Shown here: one piece after another, positions 1 to 11,600 of the stretch | Layout of the letters: each line of letters begins with the position of its first letter | Position numbering within the stretch: the stretch's first letter is position 1 | Source of the DNA: Serinus canaria | Taxonomy: Eukaryota > Chordata > Aves > Passeriformes > Fringillidae | Assembly: GCF_022539315.1 (NCBI RefSeq) | Contig: NC_066315.1 | Coordinates: forward strand, 92,420,990 to 92,484,989 | Length of the DNA: 64,000 bases | Direction of reading: 5' to 3' | Made by a program: the position numbers and the translations under genes | Notes under the pieces: model-generated | Seen by the model: the letters and a program-made list of their open reading frames with translations, nothing else | What the model was told of the DNA's origin: nothing | Databases searched by the model: none

Positions 1-841
1 AGTGGTGATATCTTGAATTAATTTTAGTCATACAGGTTGAAAGGAACACAGGAGCTTTCACCACAGCAACCTTTCTCCTCCCTGAGCAGAAATGCTTCCT
101 CATCCCCAAACCTCATAAATGATTTGGTTTCTTTCCAAGCTACGATAGTTTAATTTAAGAAATGCTTTCCTTGGACCATTGTAGTAACCACAGCATTGTT
201 ACCACTGCTGTATGAGCAGTAGAAAGAAGTTCTGACCCCAAAATAACTGCAGAGGGCAGCATTAATTCGTTATTTAAACCCTCCAGTGACGGAAGATCAA
301 TGTCCCTTGAAAATCCCAAATAATATTTTATATGAAAATAACCCAGGGCTTTGATAAGGAGCTCTAGTATGTACTGCCAAAAGCAAATATTTTGTGATAT
401 GCTATTTCTTGAAAAATTGTGTAGCTACAATGCATTAAATTTTTCAGATTCTGAATAGACTGAATAGAGTTTTCGGTAAGAAGGTATTTTGTTTATGCTT
501 TATTATAATATGTTACAATACAGTGGCTTTTGCTGACAACTTTTTACAATATTACTAAAACCACAAAAGAAAGATTGGCAGGAAAACAAATTTGACACTG
601 TTCTTGTTTGTCCTTGGTGAATGTCAAGTTAATAAAACTTATACCAACTAGGAACTAGTGCTGTTTAACATTATGTTTATTTACACAGATATCCAATCTT
701 TAGTGCTAGTGAAGTTATTGTTCTCTTTGCAATTCCTGGGACTATAAGGTATTTTTCTGGGCACAGGGAAAACATCAGTCTTTGGTTATGGGTAGGTAGC
801 CTTGTGAGCACATACTTCATAGGAAAGACTTCAAAATATCC
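1..841. other. Unique AT-rich non-coding DNA
   Basis: No gene, repeat or RNA structure that I can support. The sequence is AT-rich, has frequent stop codons in all frames and shows no CR1 or LTR motif. It ends at the sharp left edge of an LTR. Confidence 0.7.
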
Positions 842-1520
842 TGTCTTGGTTTCAAAAGACAGGAATCTGCAAAGGAAGGCAGGAGTTTCCCCTGAAATGG
901 AAAATGTAAACTCCCTCCCTCCAATTGCTATAAATTTTAAATTAAGGGGCTCTCAGGCAAAAATATGGGATCAGGAATAACAGTTTTTTCTTAGGAAAGA
1001 AAATAAAAGATAAAATAAACAATGCAGTAAACTAAACAGCACTGACAGAGACAGAACAGAACTTGACATCCTGTTGGTCAGGGTGCTTGTAGCAGTTCAA
1101 TTGGAATTGTGGCTGCAGCTCTCCTGGAGTGTCAGGTGTGGTTCTGTTGGAGCAGGGATCTTGTAGAAAGGGTGTAGTCTTCCTCTGAAGATCCAGTGGA
1201 AGAGGCAGCTGTTCCTCTGGGAAAATCCAGTGGAGAAAGCCATACTGGTGTTTCAGAGTCTCCACATTATATCTGGGTAGCAACGCTTGGCTCCTCCCTC
1301 TGGGCAGAGCATCTCCCAATGGGATGCTGTAGTTCTTATCAGTCATGCAGTGACATTCAATAGCCTCTTATCAGCAGATGTCTCCCTGGAGGGAGGAGTG
1401 GTTGTGGAATAGATAAGGAAAACTGCCCATTTAACAGAAGACAACTGCCATAGAGGTGGCAAATAGAATACAATTTGCTTGGCAATCCAGGACATGTGCT
1501 TACCCTTTGTACATGAAACA
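842..1520 (-). mobile_element. Solo LTR, ERVL-like family, copy A (sense on minus strand)
   Basis: The left edge is sharp: the plus strand begins TGTCTTGGTTTCAAAAG, the mirror of the right edge of copy B (about 16440-17349). The two copies align through most of their length once one is reverse-complemented. Shared blocks include the GGAAGGCAGGAG box, the block ending in CTCTGCCCAG, and the sequence around CACTGCATGACTGATAA. Sense is assigned from copy B, which has TATA-like and AATAAA signals. In copy A the equivalent of the AATAAA site is altered to AAGAAAA, so its poly(A) signal looks lost. Beyond about 1455 the U3 start does not match copy B, so the right boundary is approximate and the two may be different subfamilies. 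No gag, pol or env sequence lies beside it. A 104-codon open frame on the minus strand (1032-1346) is just LTR sequence. The ERVL assignment is from memory of avian repeats. Confidence 0.78.
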
Positions 1521-2997
1521 AACTACAGACTTTTTTTCTCATCCTCTAGAGCTCATCCCAGAGCTCACTTTGTTCCTCACTTGCAAGTATCTGGTTTTAT
1601 GGGTCTCAAAATATTGTGGGAGCTCATTAGCAAACTTTCAGTGCAGAAGAGCAGAAAAAACTCATCCTCCGTTCAACAAGTGCCTGATGGATTTCTCAGT
1701 CTCACTTAGTAAATCATTACTTCTCTAGGAGCCTTTTCAGAGCCCAGCTTTAGTTTGGAGAACTCATCCAACAAACTTTCCTTTCTGTTCTTATGCTACT
1801 GCTCATTCCATTAAATCTGACCTTGGCTTCTCCCTTTCATTACTGCCTGCAGACTGGGTTACTAGTGCTAGTTATTAGCATTAGAATATGTAGTTGCACA
1901 TTTTTCAGGGCCATGCCTATGTTTAGCTGCTCTTCCATTTCAGTCAAACAAAATGTTTCTGTTTCTGAATGTACAGTGCTTGCTGTGTGTGTGTACACAC
2001 ACTGTGGTCCATCTGAAAATGCTCTGAAGCTCACTCCTCTGAATGTTCATCTCTGTGGTTTCAGATTATAAAAGTCTGATGGGAAACCACCCTTTCTTCT
2101 GAGGACACTTCAAAACAGCTACTTGCCACTGCCATATCTGCTCCACTTTTAAGCTTTCACTGAGAAATTTCAATTTTAGTTTATGTCTTTCATTTGAAAA
2201 ATCAGAAAGCAGACACTGAATCTTGCCACTAAACTGCAATTTTAAAAGCATGAACTGCACCAAGGTAGATAGGTCTTCCTGTCAGAAGGAAGGACTCCAG
2301 TTCTCTGTCACATTTGCAGCACAAAATGGGCTGTCTTTAGCCTCTGACAATATTTGTTTAAAATTTATGGCCCTCTCCCATCTGCAATTCTTAGTTCACC
2401 ATGTGTATGTATAGGGAGAGAAAAAGAGAGGGAGAGAAATTCCTCCTAACATTTATTTTAATAGAAAAGTTCCCTGTTTAAAATAGTTGTTGATGCAGAG
2501 TTTTACTTAGAATTTATTTATACAGAGGCTCCACAGATGCAAGCAGATGCTAACTGCCTGCTGCTACAGTAATATGTCCTGCAGCCCAATAATACATCTA
2601 ACCATGCCAGAACAGCCAGCAGCATGAGGACTAAAGCTGCTTCATCCTGCACGCTGGGTGGAGACTCATTGCACTGGGGCATGATGATAAGAATGGGAAT
2701 GGATTTAAATGGCAGCCAGAAACTTCATGTCACTGGGAAAGATGACAGAGCTTTTCTACCTTCTAACTTTCTCACATGCCAACTCCTAAAGTGTGGTCAA
2801 CATGGAAATTAAAATAATAAATAACAGTGCTATGATATTTGTGGCTGCTTTCCAAGTATTTTGTCACAATGCACGTGGAAATGGATTTTAGGACTTGAGA
2901 GGATTAACTTTTTGTTTTCTAACAACATGTAAGATACATTTAGAGTCTTGGATGTATGAGGTAGGGAAGTCCTTATCAATGTATGTAGGCAATATAT
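1521..2997. other. Unique non-coding DNA
   Basis: No recognisable gene or repeat. The first part, to about 1800, could be extra LTR U3 sequence of copy A, but nothing in the window matches it. A purine-rich patch (GAGAGAAAAAGAGAGGGAG) lies near 2415-2440. Short open frames show no family resemblance. Confidence 0.6.
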
Positions 2998-3029
2998 ATG
3001 CTGTTACCATGGTTTCATGGTAATAGCAT
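2998..3029. repeat. Short near-perfect hairpin (14-bp arms, 4-nt loop)
   Basis: Arms at 2998-3011 and 3016-3029 pair around a GTTT loop with one G-T mismatch. The arm core is TTACCATG / CATGGTAA. This can be read directly from the sequence. It is too short for a microRNA precursor. The left half, GTTACCATGG, resembles half of an RFX-type X-box, but the second half does not fit the usual spacing. Confidence 0.85.
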
Positions 3030-3638
3030 CACACTGCTGGGGATTTGTGTCAGGTTTGAAACACCTGCAAACCAGGTAATTATTGTATTTCAACACCAAG
3101 AGTCCTGATAGACATAAAAAGTGCCTTCACAGTTACTATTTGATGACAATAATGATCCCAATGTCTTTACAAGTAAGATTTAAGTGAAACATTTTTTTGA
3201 GAAAAAGATATAGTCTGTATTTCACTAGGTAAATCCCAATATTTGTACAGAGATAAGTGATTCAATGGATTATGGATGAAAAACTGCAACTTTGGGATTT
3301 TTATTCTGATGAAGGAATGGCTCTTTTGATAGGGACAGGCAGCTGGTCCTCATTTTTTCACTTCTCCATGAAGTCAGATAGACTCTAAGCATAATAACAC
3401 ATGGTTAGGATAATGTTATCACCATATGTTGTAACAAAATGATAGCTGCCATGTTATAAGAAGAAATGGTAAAATACATCTTGTTATTTTTACTGTACAG
3501 TAATTTCTGAAATTGTTTTGCCCAGTTTCGTGTGACTGCTTCAAAAGTTGACCCTAGTTAAGGACTAGCTGATTAAACAGGTGACATAACTTGTAGCCAG
3601 AAGGAATATCCCTCCACATCTTCCCTGGCAATCAGCTC
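3030..3638. other. Unique non-coding DNA
   Basis: Nothing recognisable: AT-rich, no ORF of note and no repeat motif. It ends at the edge of the LTR at 3639. Confidence 0.6.
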
Positions 3639-4667
3639 TGTGAAGGGTTGACCCTGGCTGGACTCCAGGTTCCCAGGAAAACCACTCTATCACTTGTCTT
3701 ATCTCAGAAGGACAGGGGAGGGAAAATATAACTAAATGCTCATGGATCAAGGTAAGGACAGGGAGAGATCACTCACTGGTTGCTGTCAAAATAGGCAAAA
3801 CAGACTTCACTTGGAAAAATTAGTTTCATTTATTACCAGCCAAACGAGAGTAGGATAATGGGATAAAAACCCAAATCTTAAACCCTCTTAATCCCACACT
3901 TCCTTTCTTTCCATTGCTTCCGAGTTCTATCCCTCCTTCCTGTCAGTGGTGCAGGGGCACAGGGAATGGGGGCTGTGGTCAGTTTATCACACATTTTCTC
4001 TGCTACACCTTCCTCTTCAGGGGGAGGACTTCTCACACTCCTCCACTGCTCCAGTGTGAGGTTCCTCCCACTGGAGATAGACTTCCACAACTTCTCCAAT
4101 GTGGGTCTCTCCCAAGGGCTGCAGCTCTACACAAACCGCTCCAGTTTGGGTCCCTTCCACGTGTTACAGTCAACAGGAACTGGCTTCCCTAATGCAGCTC
4201 CTCATTCCAAGGGGCCACAGGAAGCCGGCTACATTGTGGGCTTCCATGAGGGTCACAGCCTCCTTCATGCACCCACCTGCTTTGGAATGGGGTCCTCCAC
4301 ATCCGCCTCCCTTCAGGGGTGCAGCTGCCTCAGCATGGTCTTCAGCACAGGTTGCAGGGGAATATCTGCTCCAGCACCTGGAGAACCTCCAGCCCCTCCC
4401 TCTTTGTCTGCAGAGATGTTTCTCTCGATTATTCTCACTTCTATCTCTGGTCGTACTGCTCTTTTCCAGTTTTGCCCTTTCTTAAATCTGTTACCCTAAA
4501 GATGCCACCACTGTCACTGTTGGACTCAGCCTTGGACAATGGTGGGTCTATCTTGGAGCTGACTGGCACTGGCTCTGTTGGACATGGGAAACCTCCTGGC
4601 AGCTTCTCACAGAAGCCACTCCTGTAGCTGCCCTGCTGCCAAAACCATCCCATGCAAACCCAATACA
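3639..4667 (-). mobile_element. Solo LTR, avian ERV family with internal modules (sense on minus strand)
   Basis: Reading the minus strand, the element starts TGTATTGGGTTTGCATGG at 4667. It ends with the GGGTCAACCC box and CACA at about 3639. I recognise this as a common avian LTR type. A TATA-like ATTTAAG lies on the minus strand at 4481-4488 and AATAAA at 3829-3834, so U3 is short (about 190 bp) and R is long (roughly 620 bp). The R part, about 4040-4400, is built of diverged modules that repeat a CTCCAGTGTGGGTC...CCAC theme on the plus strand. No target-site duplication is visible (AGCTC left, GGCTT right), and no internal retroviral sequence adjoins it. Several open frames here are LTR sequence, not genes. 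It is diverged enough that I infer it is not recent. Confidence 0.85.
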
Positions 4668-5456
4668 GGCTTGTACTTCTGAAATTTCCCAGCACCTTCT
4701 CTAAGAACTCCCTCTCCACTGCTCACCTGACCTGACCAGGCTGAGGCCACTGGGGCTGTGGGACCACCACAGTGACATATCTTTGGGTAAGACCCATTGT
4801 TCCTCAAAGATTTTAGCAATGTTTAAGCCATTAACCACTTCAGTCTCACACACCTCTCTAGGGGATATGAAGCTATTCAGGACCTTATTATATGAGATGT
4901 ATTGTCACAGTAATCCAGCTGCAAGGGAAAGTGTGAAAGACTCCCAGCTATATAAAAAAATCCTTTTGATTCTAAATCAAAAAGGAGGCAGAATTTAAAG
5001 CAGTAAATTCAGTAAATTAATCTGTATCCCTGGTATTACTGGGGGGTGTGTCACACTGACAAGCAGTGGTGAAGCAGGGTTGAGGGTTGATGATCATGGT
5101 TCGTGAGTCAGTGTCAGAGACAGAGCCATAGCATGGTGGCTGGGGGGACTCTGATTTCTCCGTTGCTAGAAGAGGAAAACACACACTGTGTTCATATCAG
5201 ATGACAAATATGAGCCTTGTTCTGCTCCAAAACTTACTCTGTGAGATAACAGAGTGAAGCCTGTAAGTAATTTTCCTCATGGCATCACTGGATGCCTTGC
5301 TATTACCATTGCAATGAGACAAACCTTTTTTCCGTGGGGGTGCAGTCACGCATGGCCCATTTTTCTGTGATTGAATTCACCTCCCTCAGCTCTGTTTGCC
5401 AGACAGACTCAGAGGCTTTCAGGAGTGCTGAAAGGTCTGCATACACCTTGGAGAGG
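4668..5456. other. Non-coding DNA between an LTR and a CR1 tail
   Basis: The part next to the LTR (4668-4790) is relatively GC-rich and could be diverged repeat, but I cannot match it. The rest is unique AT-rich sequence. No gene seen. Confidence 0.55.
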
Positions 5457-5853
5457 AAATGCAATCATTTGGGTTGGAAAAGGTCTTTTAGGTAATCAAA
5501 TCTAATCATTAACCTACGACAGCAGTGTTCACCACTGAACCATGTCCCTAAGTGCTACATCCACACATCTTTTAAATATCACCAGGAATGCTGACTCTGC
5601 CTTAGGCAGCCTGTCCCAACACTTGACAACTCTTTCTATGAAGTAATTTTTCCTAATGTCAAACCTAAACCTCCCCTGATGCAACTTGAGGCTGTTTCTT
5701 CCTGTCCCATCTGTTTTTATTTCGGAGGAGAGACTGACCTCCACCTGGCCACAGCCTGTTTCCAGAGAGTTGTAGAGTGTGATAAGGTCCTCCCTAAGCC
5801 TCCTTTTCTCCAGGCTGAACATACCCAGCTCCCTCAGCCACTGTCATAAGATT
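5457..5853 (-). mobile_element. CR1 LINE, 5'-truncated 3' fragment
   Basis: The element reads on the minus strand. Translation of 5822-5529 gives the C-terminal end of CR1 ORF2, including FSLEKRRLREDLITLYN near the start and GRFRFDIRKNYFIERVVKCW later. This is the typical CR1 block of LEKRRLRGDLI followed by RFRLDIRKKFF. The plus strand left edge, CAATCATTTGGGTTGG, is the usual CR1 3' end in reverse. Only the last 400 bp or so of a roughly 4.5-kb element is present. It lacks the reverse transcriptase domain and cannot move on its own. 5' truncation is usual for CR1. Confidence 0.93.
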
Positions 5854-7960
5854 TTGCAGATATCTATAACCCCTAAGTATTTTGCCTACCTTACTTACCT
5901 GCTATGAAGTAATTATTTTCAATATGTTTCTTTGACCCAAAGATGTCAAAGAGCTCTTCTCCTTTCAATGTGTATTTTAGCTATCAGGCTACTCTTTTGT
6001 GGATAGAATAGTTCCAGTTATTTAAAGTGAGTGTCTATGACACCAGTAAAACATCAGGATGGCATTTAAACCAGGAGTTTTTGAAAAAATAAATATATAC
6101 CAGAAAGTCAATTTAATAATTAGTCATCAGCAATCTTCTGAAATGGACCCTCATAATTTGCCATTTCATGTAGAAATTAGTGCTTTTTGAAATGAAAGCC
6201 AGATAACTTTCATCTATTGTGTAACCTCATAATTACTATGCAGGAAATAGAGAAATTAATATATTTGGAGCAAAGAGTGTTAGTAGCTAATATTTCAAAC
6301 AACAAGCAGATACCATGACTGTATTACTGCTGTTTAAAGTGCCATTGGTGTGTACGGCTAGTTGGAAAAATGTTTGCAGCTACAATCTTGTCATGGAAAA
6401 ATGGAGTGGAAATATTTAATAAGTGGAAAGGTGAGCTAAGAATGCCACCACCAAGGGGTGCCAGGTAGCCCTACAGGCATTGGTTTAAATGTTGGAGCTG
6501 TGTAGGGAAGGAAAACCTGCCTTGGCAGAAATGAATGAAAAACAAGCATCATTTGGACAGGGGAGGAAACAATGACAATAGAGGGGAGGGAACAATGACA
6601 ATGACAACAAACTCAAACAAACACACCCAGCATATTGAACCAACCCTAATGCAAGTGTTCAGCTTCTCGTGGTTGCAGAGGGCATGTAACAGCAGCACAT
6701 GAACAGAAAAGTGCCCTCCAAAGTGACCCTGCACTTGGGGTGTTTCCTGATCCTTCCTTTGAGCTCATAAACCATGAGGGGAGGAGGAGAAAAATATCTT
6801 AGCTGTAGCTATCTCTTGCTAACTCTAAATAATGTCTTTGCTGCCAAAGGAGGAACTTCTGAAGGGTCTAAAGGCTGACTGCAGGACTGGACAGCAGCAC
6901 GGATGGGAAACTCAGAGCACTCTGACAGAGTTTAGCTCTGTTGAGCCAAGCAAAAAAGACCTAAAATAAATTACCTCCTCCAAGTTTTTATTTCCTGGTT
7001 CCAGGAAATTAACTGGATTTTTTAAAAAGACACTGAAGAAGATTTTATTGCATTCATGTGCATAATTGATAACAGGGGAGAATTTCCAGATTTTATATCC
7101 CTTGAGCAGCACAATAGACTATATTCAGTATCCTTAGTGGAGGTTGATAGTTTTATCTCTGTCATCCTCCAGCTATCTGATAAACAGCCTACATTTGCTT
7201 GATCAGCTGGTGTGGCAACAAAACATGGCATTTATGTTCATTTTCTGTAGCAGGTGCTTCTTTGAAATATCCATACTACTGCAGTTGGCAGTGGTTGGTT
7301 GTTGTCATCCAGGCATAAAAATGTCCAGGGACACAAAGAATAAGCCAAATAATCTTCTTGTTTTCATAATTTTCATTGCTAAAACAAGCAGCAGGATCCA
7401 ATGAATCAGTTGTATTTACTGAAAGAAAATAAAAATACACTAAAATGTAAAATAGGAAAAGTAATTTAGTTAGGGTGTCCCCCACAAATTAGGATTCTTG
7501 TTCTGGATGTTACTGGTGCTATTAAAACTTTAGGCATTAGGAAAGCACCATATTGTAATTTTTTATATTCCCCATGACATGGATAGTTCCCTTCATAAAT
7601 GCATTCTTGATAACAATTATTTTAGCCAAGCTGCAGATGAATATAAGAACAAAGGACCACCCTTAGTTAGAACTATTAATTGAATTTGACAGTAGAGGTA
7701 ATCAGGGTAGGAGGAAGCACTGCAAGAGCAGAAGCAAGTCCAGTTGGCTAGTCAAGAGAGACAGGAGTGTGTGACATATGGCAATGCCTGAGAGCTTTGA
7801 AAACTCTGCAGTAGATGTCACCCTCAGCAGGAATTTACAGCCCCTAAGCAGCCCAAAGTCAACACAAACTGTTAAGGAAAAAAGACCATCATTTCTCCAC
7901 TCAGCATGCAGTGTCCTGAGCATTTCTTGGGAAATAGCAAAGTGCAGATCACTGATCTGA
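5854..7960. other. Unique non-coding DNA
   Basis: No gene, RNA or recognised transposon. A small imperfect tandem repeat built on GGGAGG(A)AACAATGACAA occupies about 6561-6604 (two copies plus a partial). Otherwise AT-rich single-copy-looking sequence. Confidence 0.6.
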
Positions 7961-8640
7961 TTGAATAGTCTGGGACCACATCATCAGTGTGGCAGTGGTC
8001 ACTGTGGGAACATGATTTTCAAATTTGCAGCTTTGCTTGCTGTAAGAGTGCCAGCCCAAGGGGAAAGGAAAAGCTACAACAGCTCTAATGCACAGACACA
8101 AAAGCCCACCATGGCTTGTCAAGGTGATAGCAGCAGGCTCCACAGCAGCAGCAGGAGTTTCCATTCCTCCATCTGGGCTCTCCAGGTTGGCAGTCACCCT
8201 GTCTGTGTTGAGCATTCCCCAGGAAGGGGGGGATACAGGGCAGCAGGGGCAATGGGGCTGCTGCTGCCACCCTGCTGTCCTTGCATTGGCAGCTGCAGCA
8301 GCATCACAGGGAAATATCCTTGGCAGGCTAGCCTTGCCTTTGGATGCTCTCCACTCTCCAGCAAATAAAGGCTTATTCTCTCCAGGATAATTTCACATGT
8401 GGTTGATTGCCAGCTGCCTCTGGTAAGAGAGCTTCTGCAGACTGGACACGGCTGACATGGGACCTCAGAATGCCTTCACTGCAGTCCTCAACACACTGCA
8501 GCACTCCAGAGAAACTCAGCATAGCTCTCAGGGTGGCGGCTGCTGCTGCTGGTCATCCCAGGCTCCTCTTGAAGAGTGTGCTAAGAAACACAGGGGCTAC
8601 AGATGGTCATTGTTTGCCTTTCCCGGGACTCTTTTGTAGA
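7961..8640. other. GC-richer block, unidentified
   Basis: This stretch is richer in G and C than its flanks and contains CAGCAG/GCTGCTG-rich patches (8140-8160, 8250-8310, 8540-8555). Several overlapping open frames of 60-135 codons occur on both strands, but their translations are low-complexity and resemble no protein I know. It could be a decayed retroelement or a decayed gene remnant; I cannot tell which. Confidence 0.35.
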
Positions 8641-11600
8641 TGACATCAACAAGATCAAGCAACAACAGCCTCAGTTGCTTGAATTTTATGGTTTTTGAAG
8701 GGGGAAAAAAAAGCAGGAAAGTATTGACTGTTAATTGTGACAAACATAAAATTTGGATCTTCCTCAGCCAATAAATGATGATGATGAATCACAAAATTCC
8801 AGCTCCAGTAGCTCTCCTAAACTGGCTGCTAATCCAGAGTTGAATCAAAACACAGATGAGTTCATTTTACAAATCTGCTACTGGTAGGAGTCTGAGCCAA
8901 GAAACTCACATCTATACAACGGCCACAGGTGATAGCTAAGGTATTTATGAATGTTTGCAGAACCTTGAGTCATTTCCAGCTCACTGCTTTTAATTCCATT
9001 TATAATTTCAAACCTTTGAGTCCTCCAGCAGAAAAAAGCTGGCAATGGTGGGGGCAGAAGCCAGGATTTTTTTCTTCAATTTCATGGATGACAACAATCC
9101 AAGTGCAGCTACTGCTAAGATTTGGCTGCAAATAATCTCTTTAATCTACTCTGCACCCTTGTTCTGTAGAGTCTGATGTTGCTTTACTCAAATTCAAGGA
9201 CAGTAATAACATGAACAGAATGGAGTGGAGTGGGGCAGTAAGCCTAAGACAAACTGGCAGAATAGAGATCTCTCTTTTTTGGAAGACAAACGAAAAATGT
9301 CCAAAGGCTGGGTTCTTTTCGACATTCTACATTTAACTAGCAGTGGTGGGAACCAGGTTTTCTGAAAATCCCTTCTCTTTCTCAGTGCCTCTGAAATTTT
9401 AGTTGTTTCTATAGAATTCTAAATTTATTTGAAAATGATCATTTAGATGTCTAAAGTCAGGCACCAAACAATGGGATCAACCTCTTCAAGAGGTCTCCTT
9501 TCATCCAAAAGAGAAGAAGGAGCTCTCACCATCTACTCCTACAAACTAGTTTTAGGCAAAACTGTAGTTCAACTGTCTGTGTTAGCTGCTCCTTTCCAGT
9601 TACCCCTTTTTTTTTGTGCTAGTGACTGGAAAGTGGAGCACAAAATTCAGAAAGTTAACCTGAGGTACTACGAGCCCTAGGAAAATATTTCTGTACAAAG
9701 AAAACATACAGAAAATGTTAAAGAGCTCTCAAAGGTAAGTTAAGTAACAAACTCACAAAAGCTACAGGGAGGAAAATGAATTTCTAGAGACTTTGGTCTC
9801 TGTCTAAATAAAACAGAAATGAAAAGAAAAACAGAAACAGAGCATATCCAAGCTCAAAACATAAAAACTAATAGCAGTGATTAACAAAAATGAAATTAAA
9901 GATTATTCAAAAAGTTAATTAATGACATGCATAAGGCAAACTGATTTAATTGTTGCAATAAATTTGGTTTAATAAAAATAAAGACATTGGATTGGGGCTT
10001 TCCCCATGTTCAGTTTTTCCTGTTCCAGATCATAATTTATTTTTGATAAATTTGGAGACACATGTCTGGGAATAGGAATTGTTAACCTGCCACATGGCTG
10101 AAATTGTTTTTGCTGTTGCAATTTTATGGTGAATGCAAATGGGACAATAAGATTCTGTATATGTAATTGCTGAATTTATTATTCATAGTACTGTTTTTTT
10201 AAATACACAGAGGAGATGATAAATTTGCACTCATTTATCTATTATCTGAGAGACCCAGATCCATTCACTTTGAAGACAGTTACAGAAGCAAATAAAAAAC
10301 AGCTATTTGTACAAAGTTTTGAATAAATAAATAGATTCAATTAATTTATTTGCCAAGGATTTGGGTCTTACACTGTTATCTATTCCTGTTATCTCATGGA
10401 AATACAGACTGCTGGTTGCCTGCCCCAGTTTTCACTTCCAACAATTTTGCTTGTTCTGGTGCCCCCAGTGAGGTTCTGGATGAGGAGGCTCATCCTCCCA
10501 GGCTCTCTGACCAAGCCAGCTGTGCCAGATTGCAGCTCACAAGAAGGCTGCACTAATGGTCAGTGACCTGGTGAAGACATTGCCCCACAGCAGATTACTC
10601 ACACGTGCTTTGGAAATCAATGTAATACTTGTTTTCAGATGAAAATACCCCCTGCTGGGAAATTTCCATTTCTTTCTGTGTCCTCTGTGCATTACATTCA
10701 GGGTATGAGCATGAAAGGCAGATTTTTCATACAGTCTAAGCTGGTCTAAAACCATGCTGCTACCAATGATTTTACACTTTCCCCAGCTGTGACTCTATAT
10801 TCACATGTGATGGCTGAGCCTTATGAGTTTGACCATTTAATTACTCTGATTGAACATTATCCTTTTGTGCATAAAATTGGCTTCCAGTCCTTGCACAGCT
10901 AAATCAAAGTCTTTAATTGAAATAAGATCAAGTGAGGGGACTCAAGACAAAATTGTGGGTGGGAGCACCAGCATCTCCTTCCCCCATTTTGGTGGTATCA
11001 TGTCTTTAGATTGGCTGGAAGGGAGCAAGCCTCCTACCTCCAATTAGGGTTTGTTTAGTAAAAGGTGTTAAATTTTGTTTCGTACCTGATGTTTTGCAAA
11101 TGCAGCTAACATTTAAACTATGTAAAATGAGGCTGAAATTCTGATGTTTAGTTAAAACATTTTGCTTTCACAGATTTACCCTCCCTCACAGCTGTTTGCA
11201 GCATCAAATTGTATTCCTTTCATTCTCATCATGCGAGACTGTCTTTTCATCTCTGCCATCCCCCAGATTCCTTCCAGCCTGGAATATATCAATGAAATCA
11301 CATTAAGTTTACTCTAAAATAATTTAGTAGCATTTAACAGACTGTGGATTGAAATTCATGTCTCATATGGTTCTGGTTTTGCAGTGCAAATTATCCTGGA
11401 AAATATGGCAGAAAACTGCAGGAATTGAAAAACAAAGGCAGTTACCAGAATCTGTGGTCAGTAAAATCACAACAGTATATGGAGGAAGAGCACAACCAAG
11501 CTGAAAATATGGAACTAATCTGTCCCATGGGCCATTACCCAGCTGCAGTGCTTGTGCCACATGTCAGAACAAATGTCCTTTCTAAGAGTGTTGTTTGACA

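Noticed and set aside
2998..3029. A microRNA precursor
   Set aside because: The stem is only 14 bp, far shorter than a pre-miRNA hairpin.
3966..4499. A 177-codon frame and overlapping frames on both strands
   Set aside because: They lie entirely inside a recognised LTR and run through its repeated modules.
7961..8368. A 135-codon frame in the GC-richer block
   Set aside because: Competing frames are open on both strands, and the translation is Ser/His-rich without motifs.
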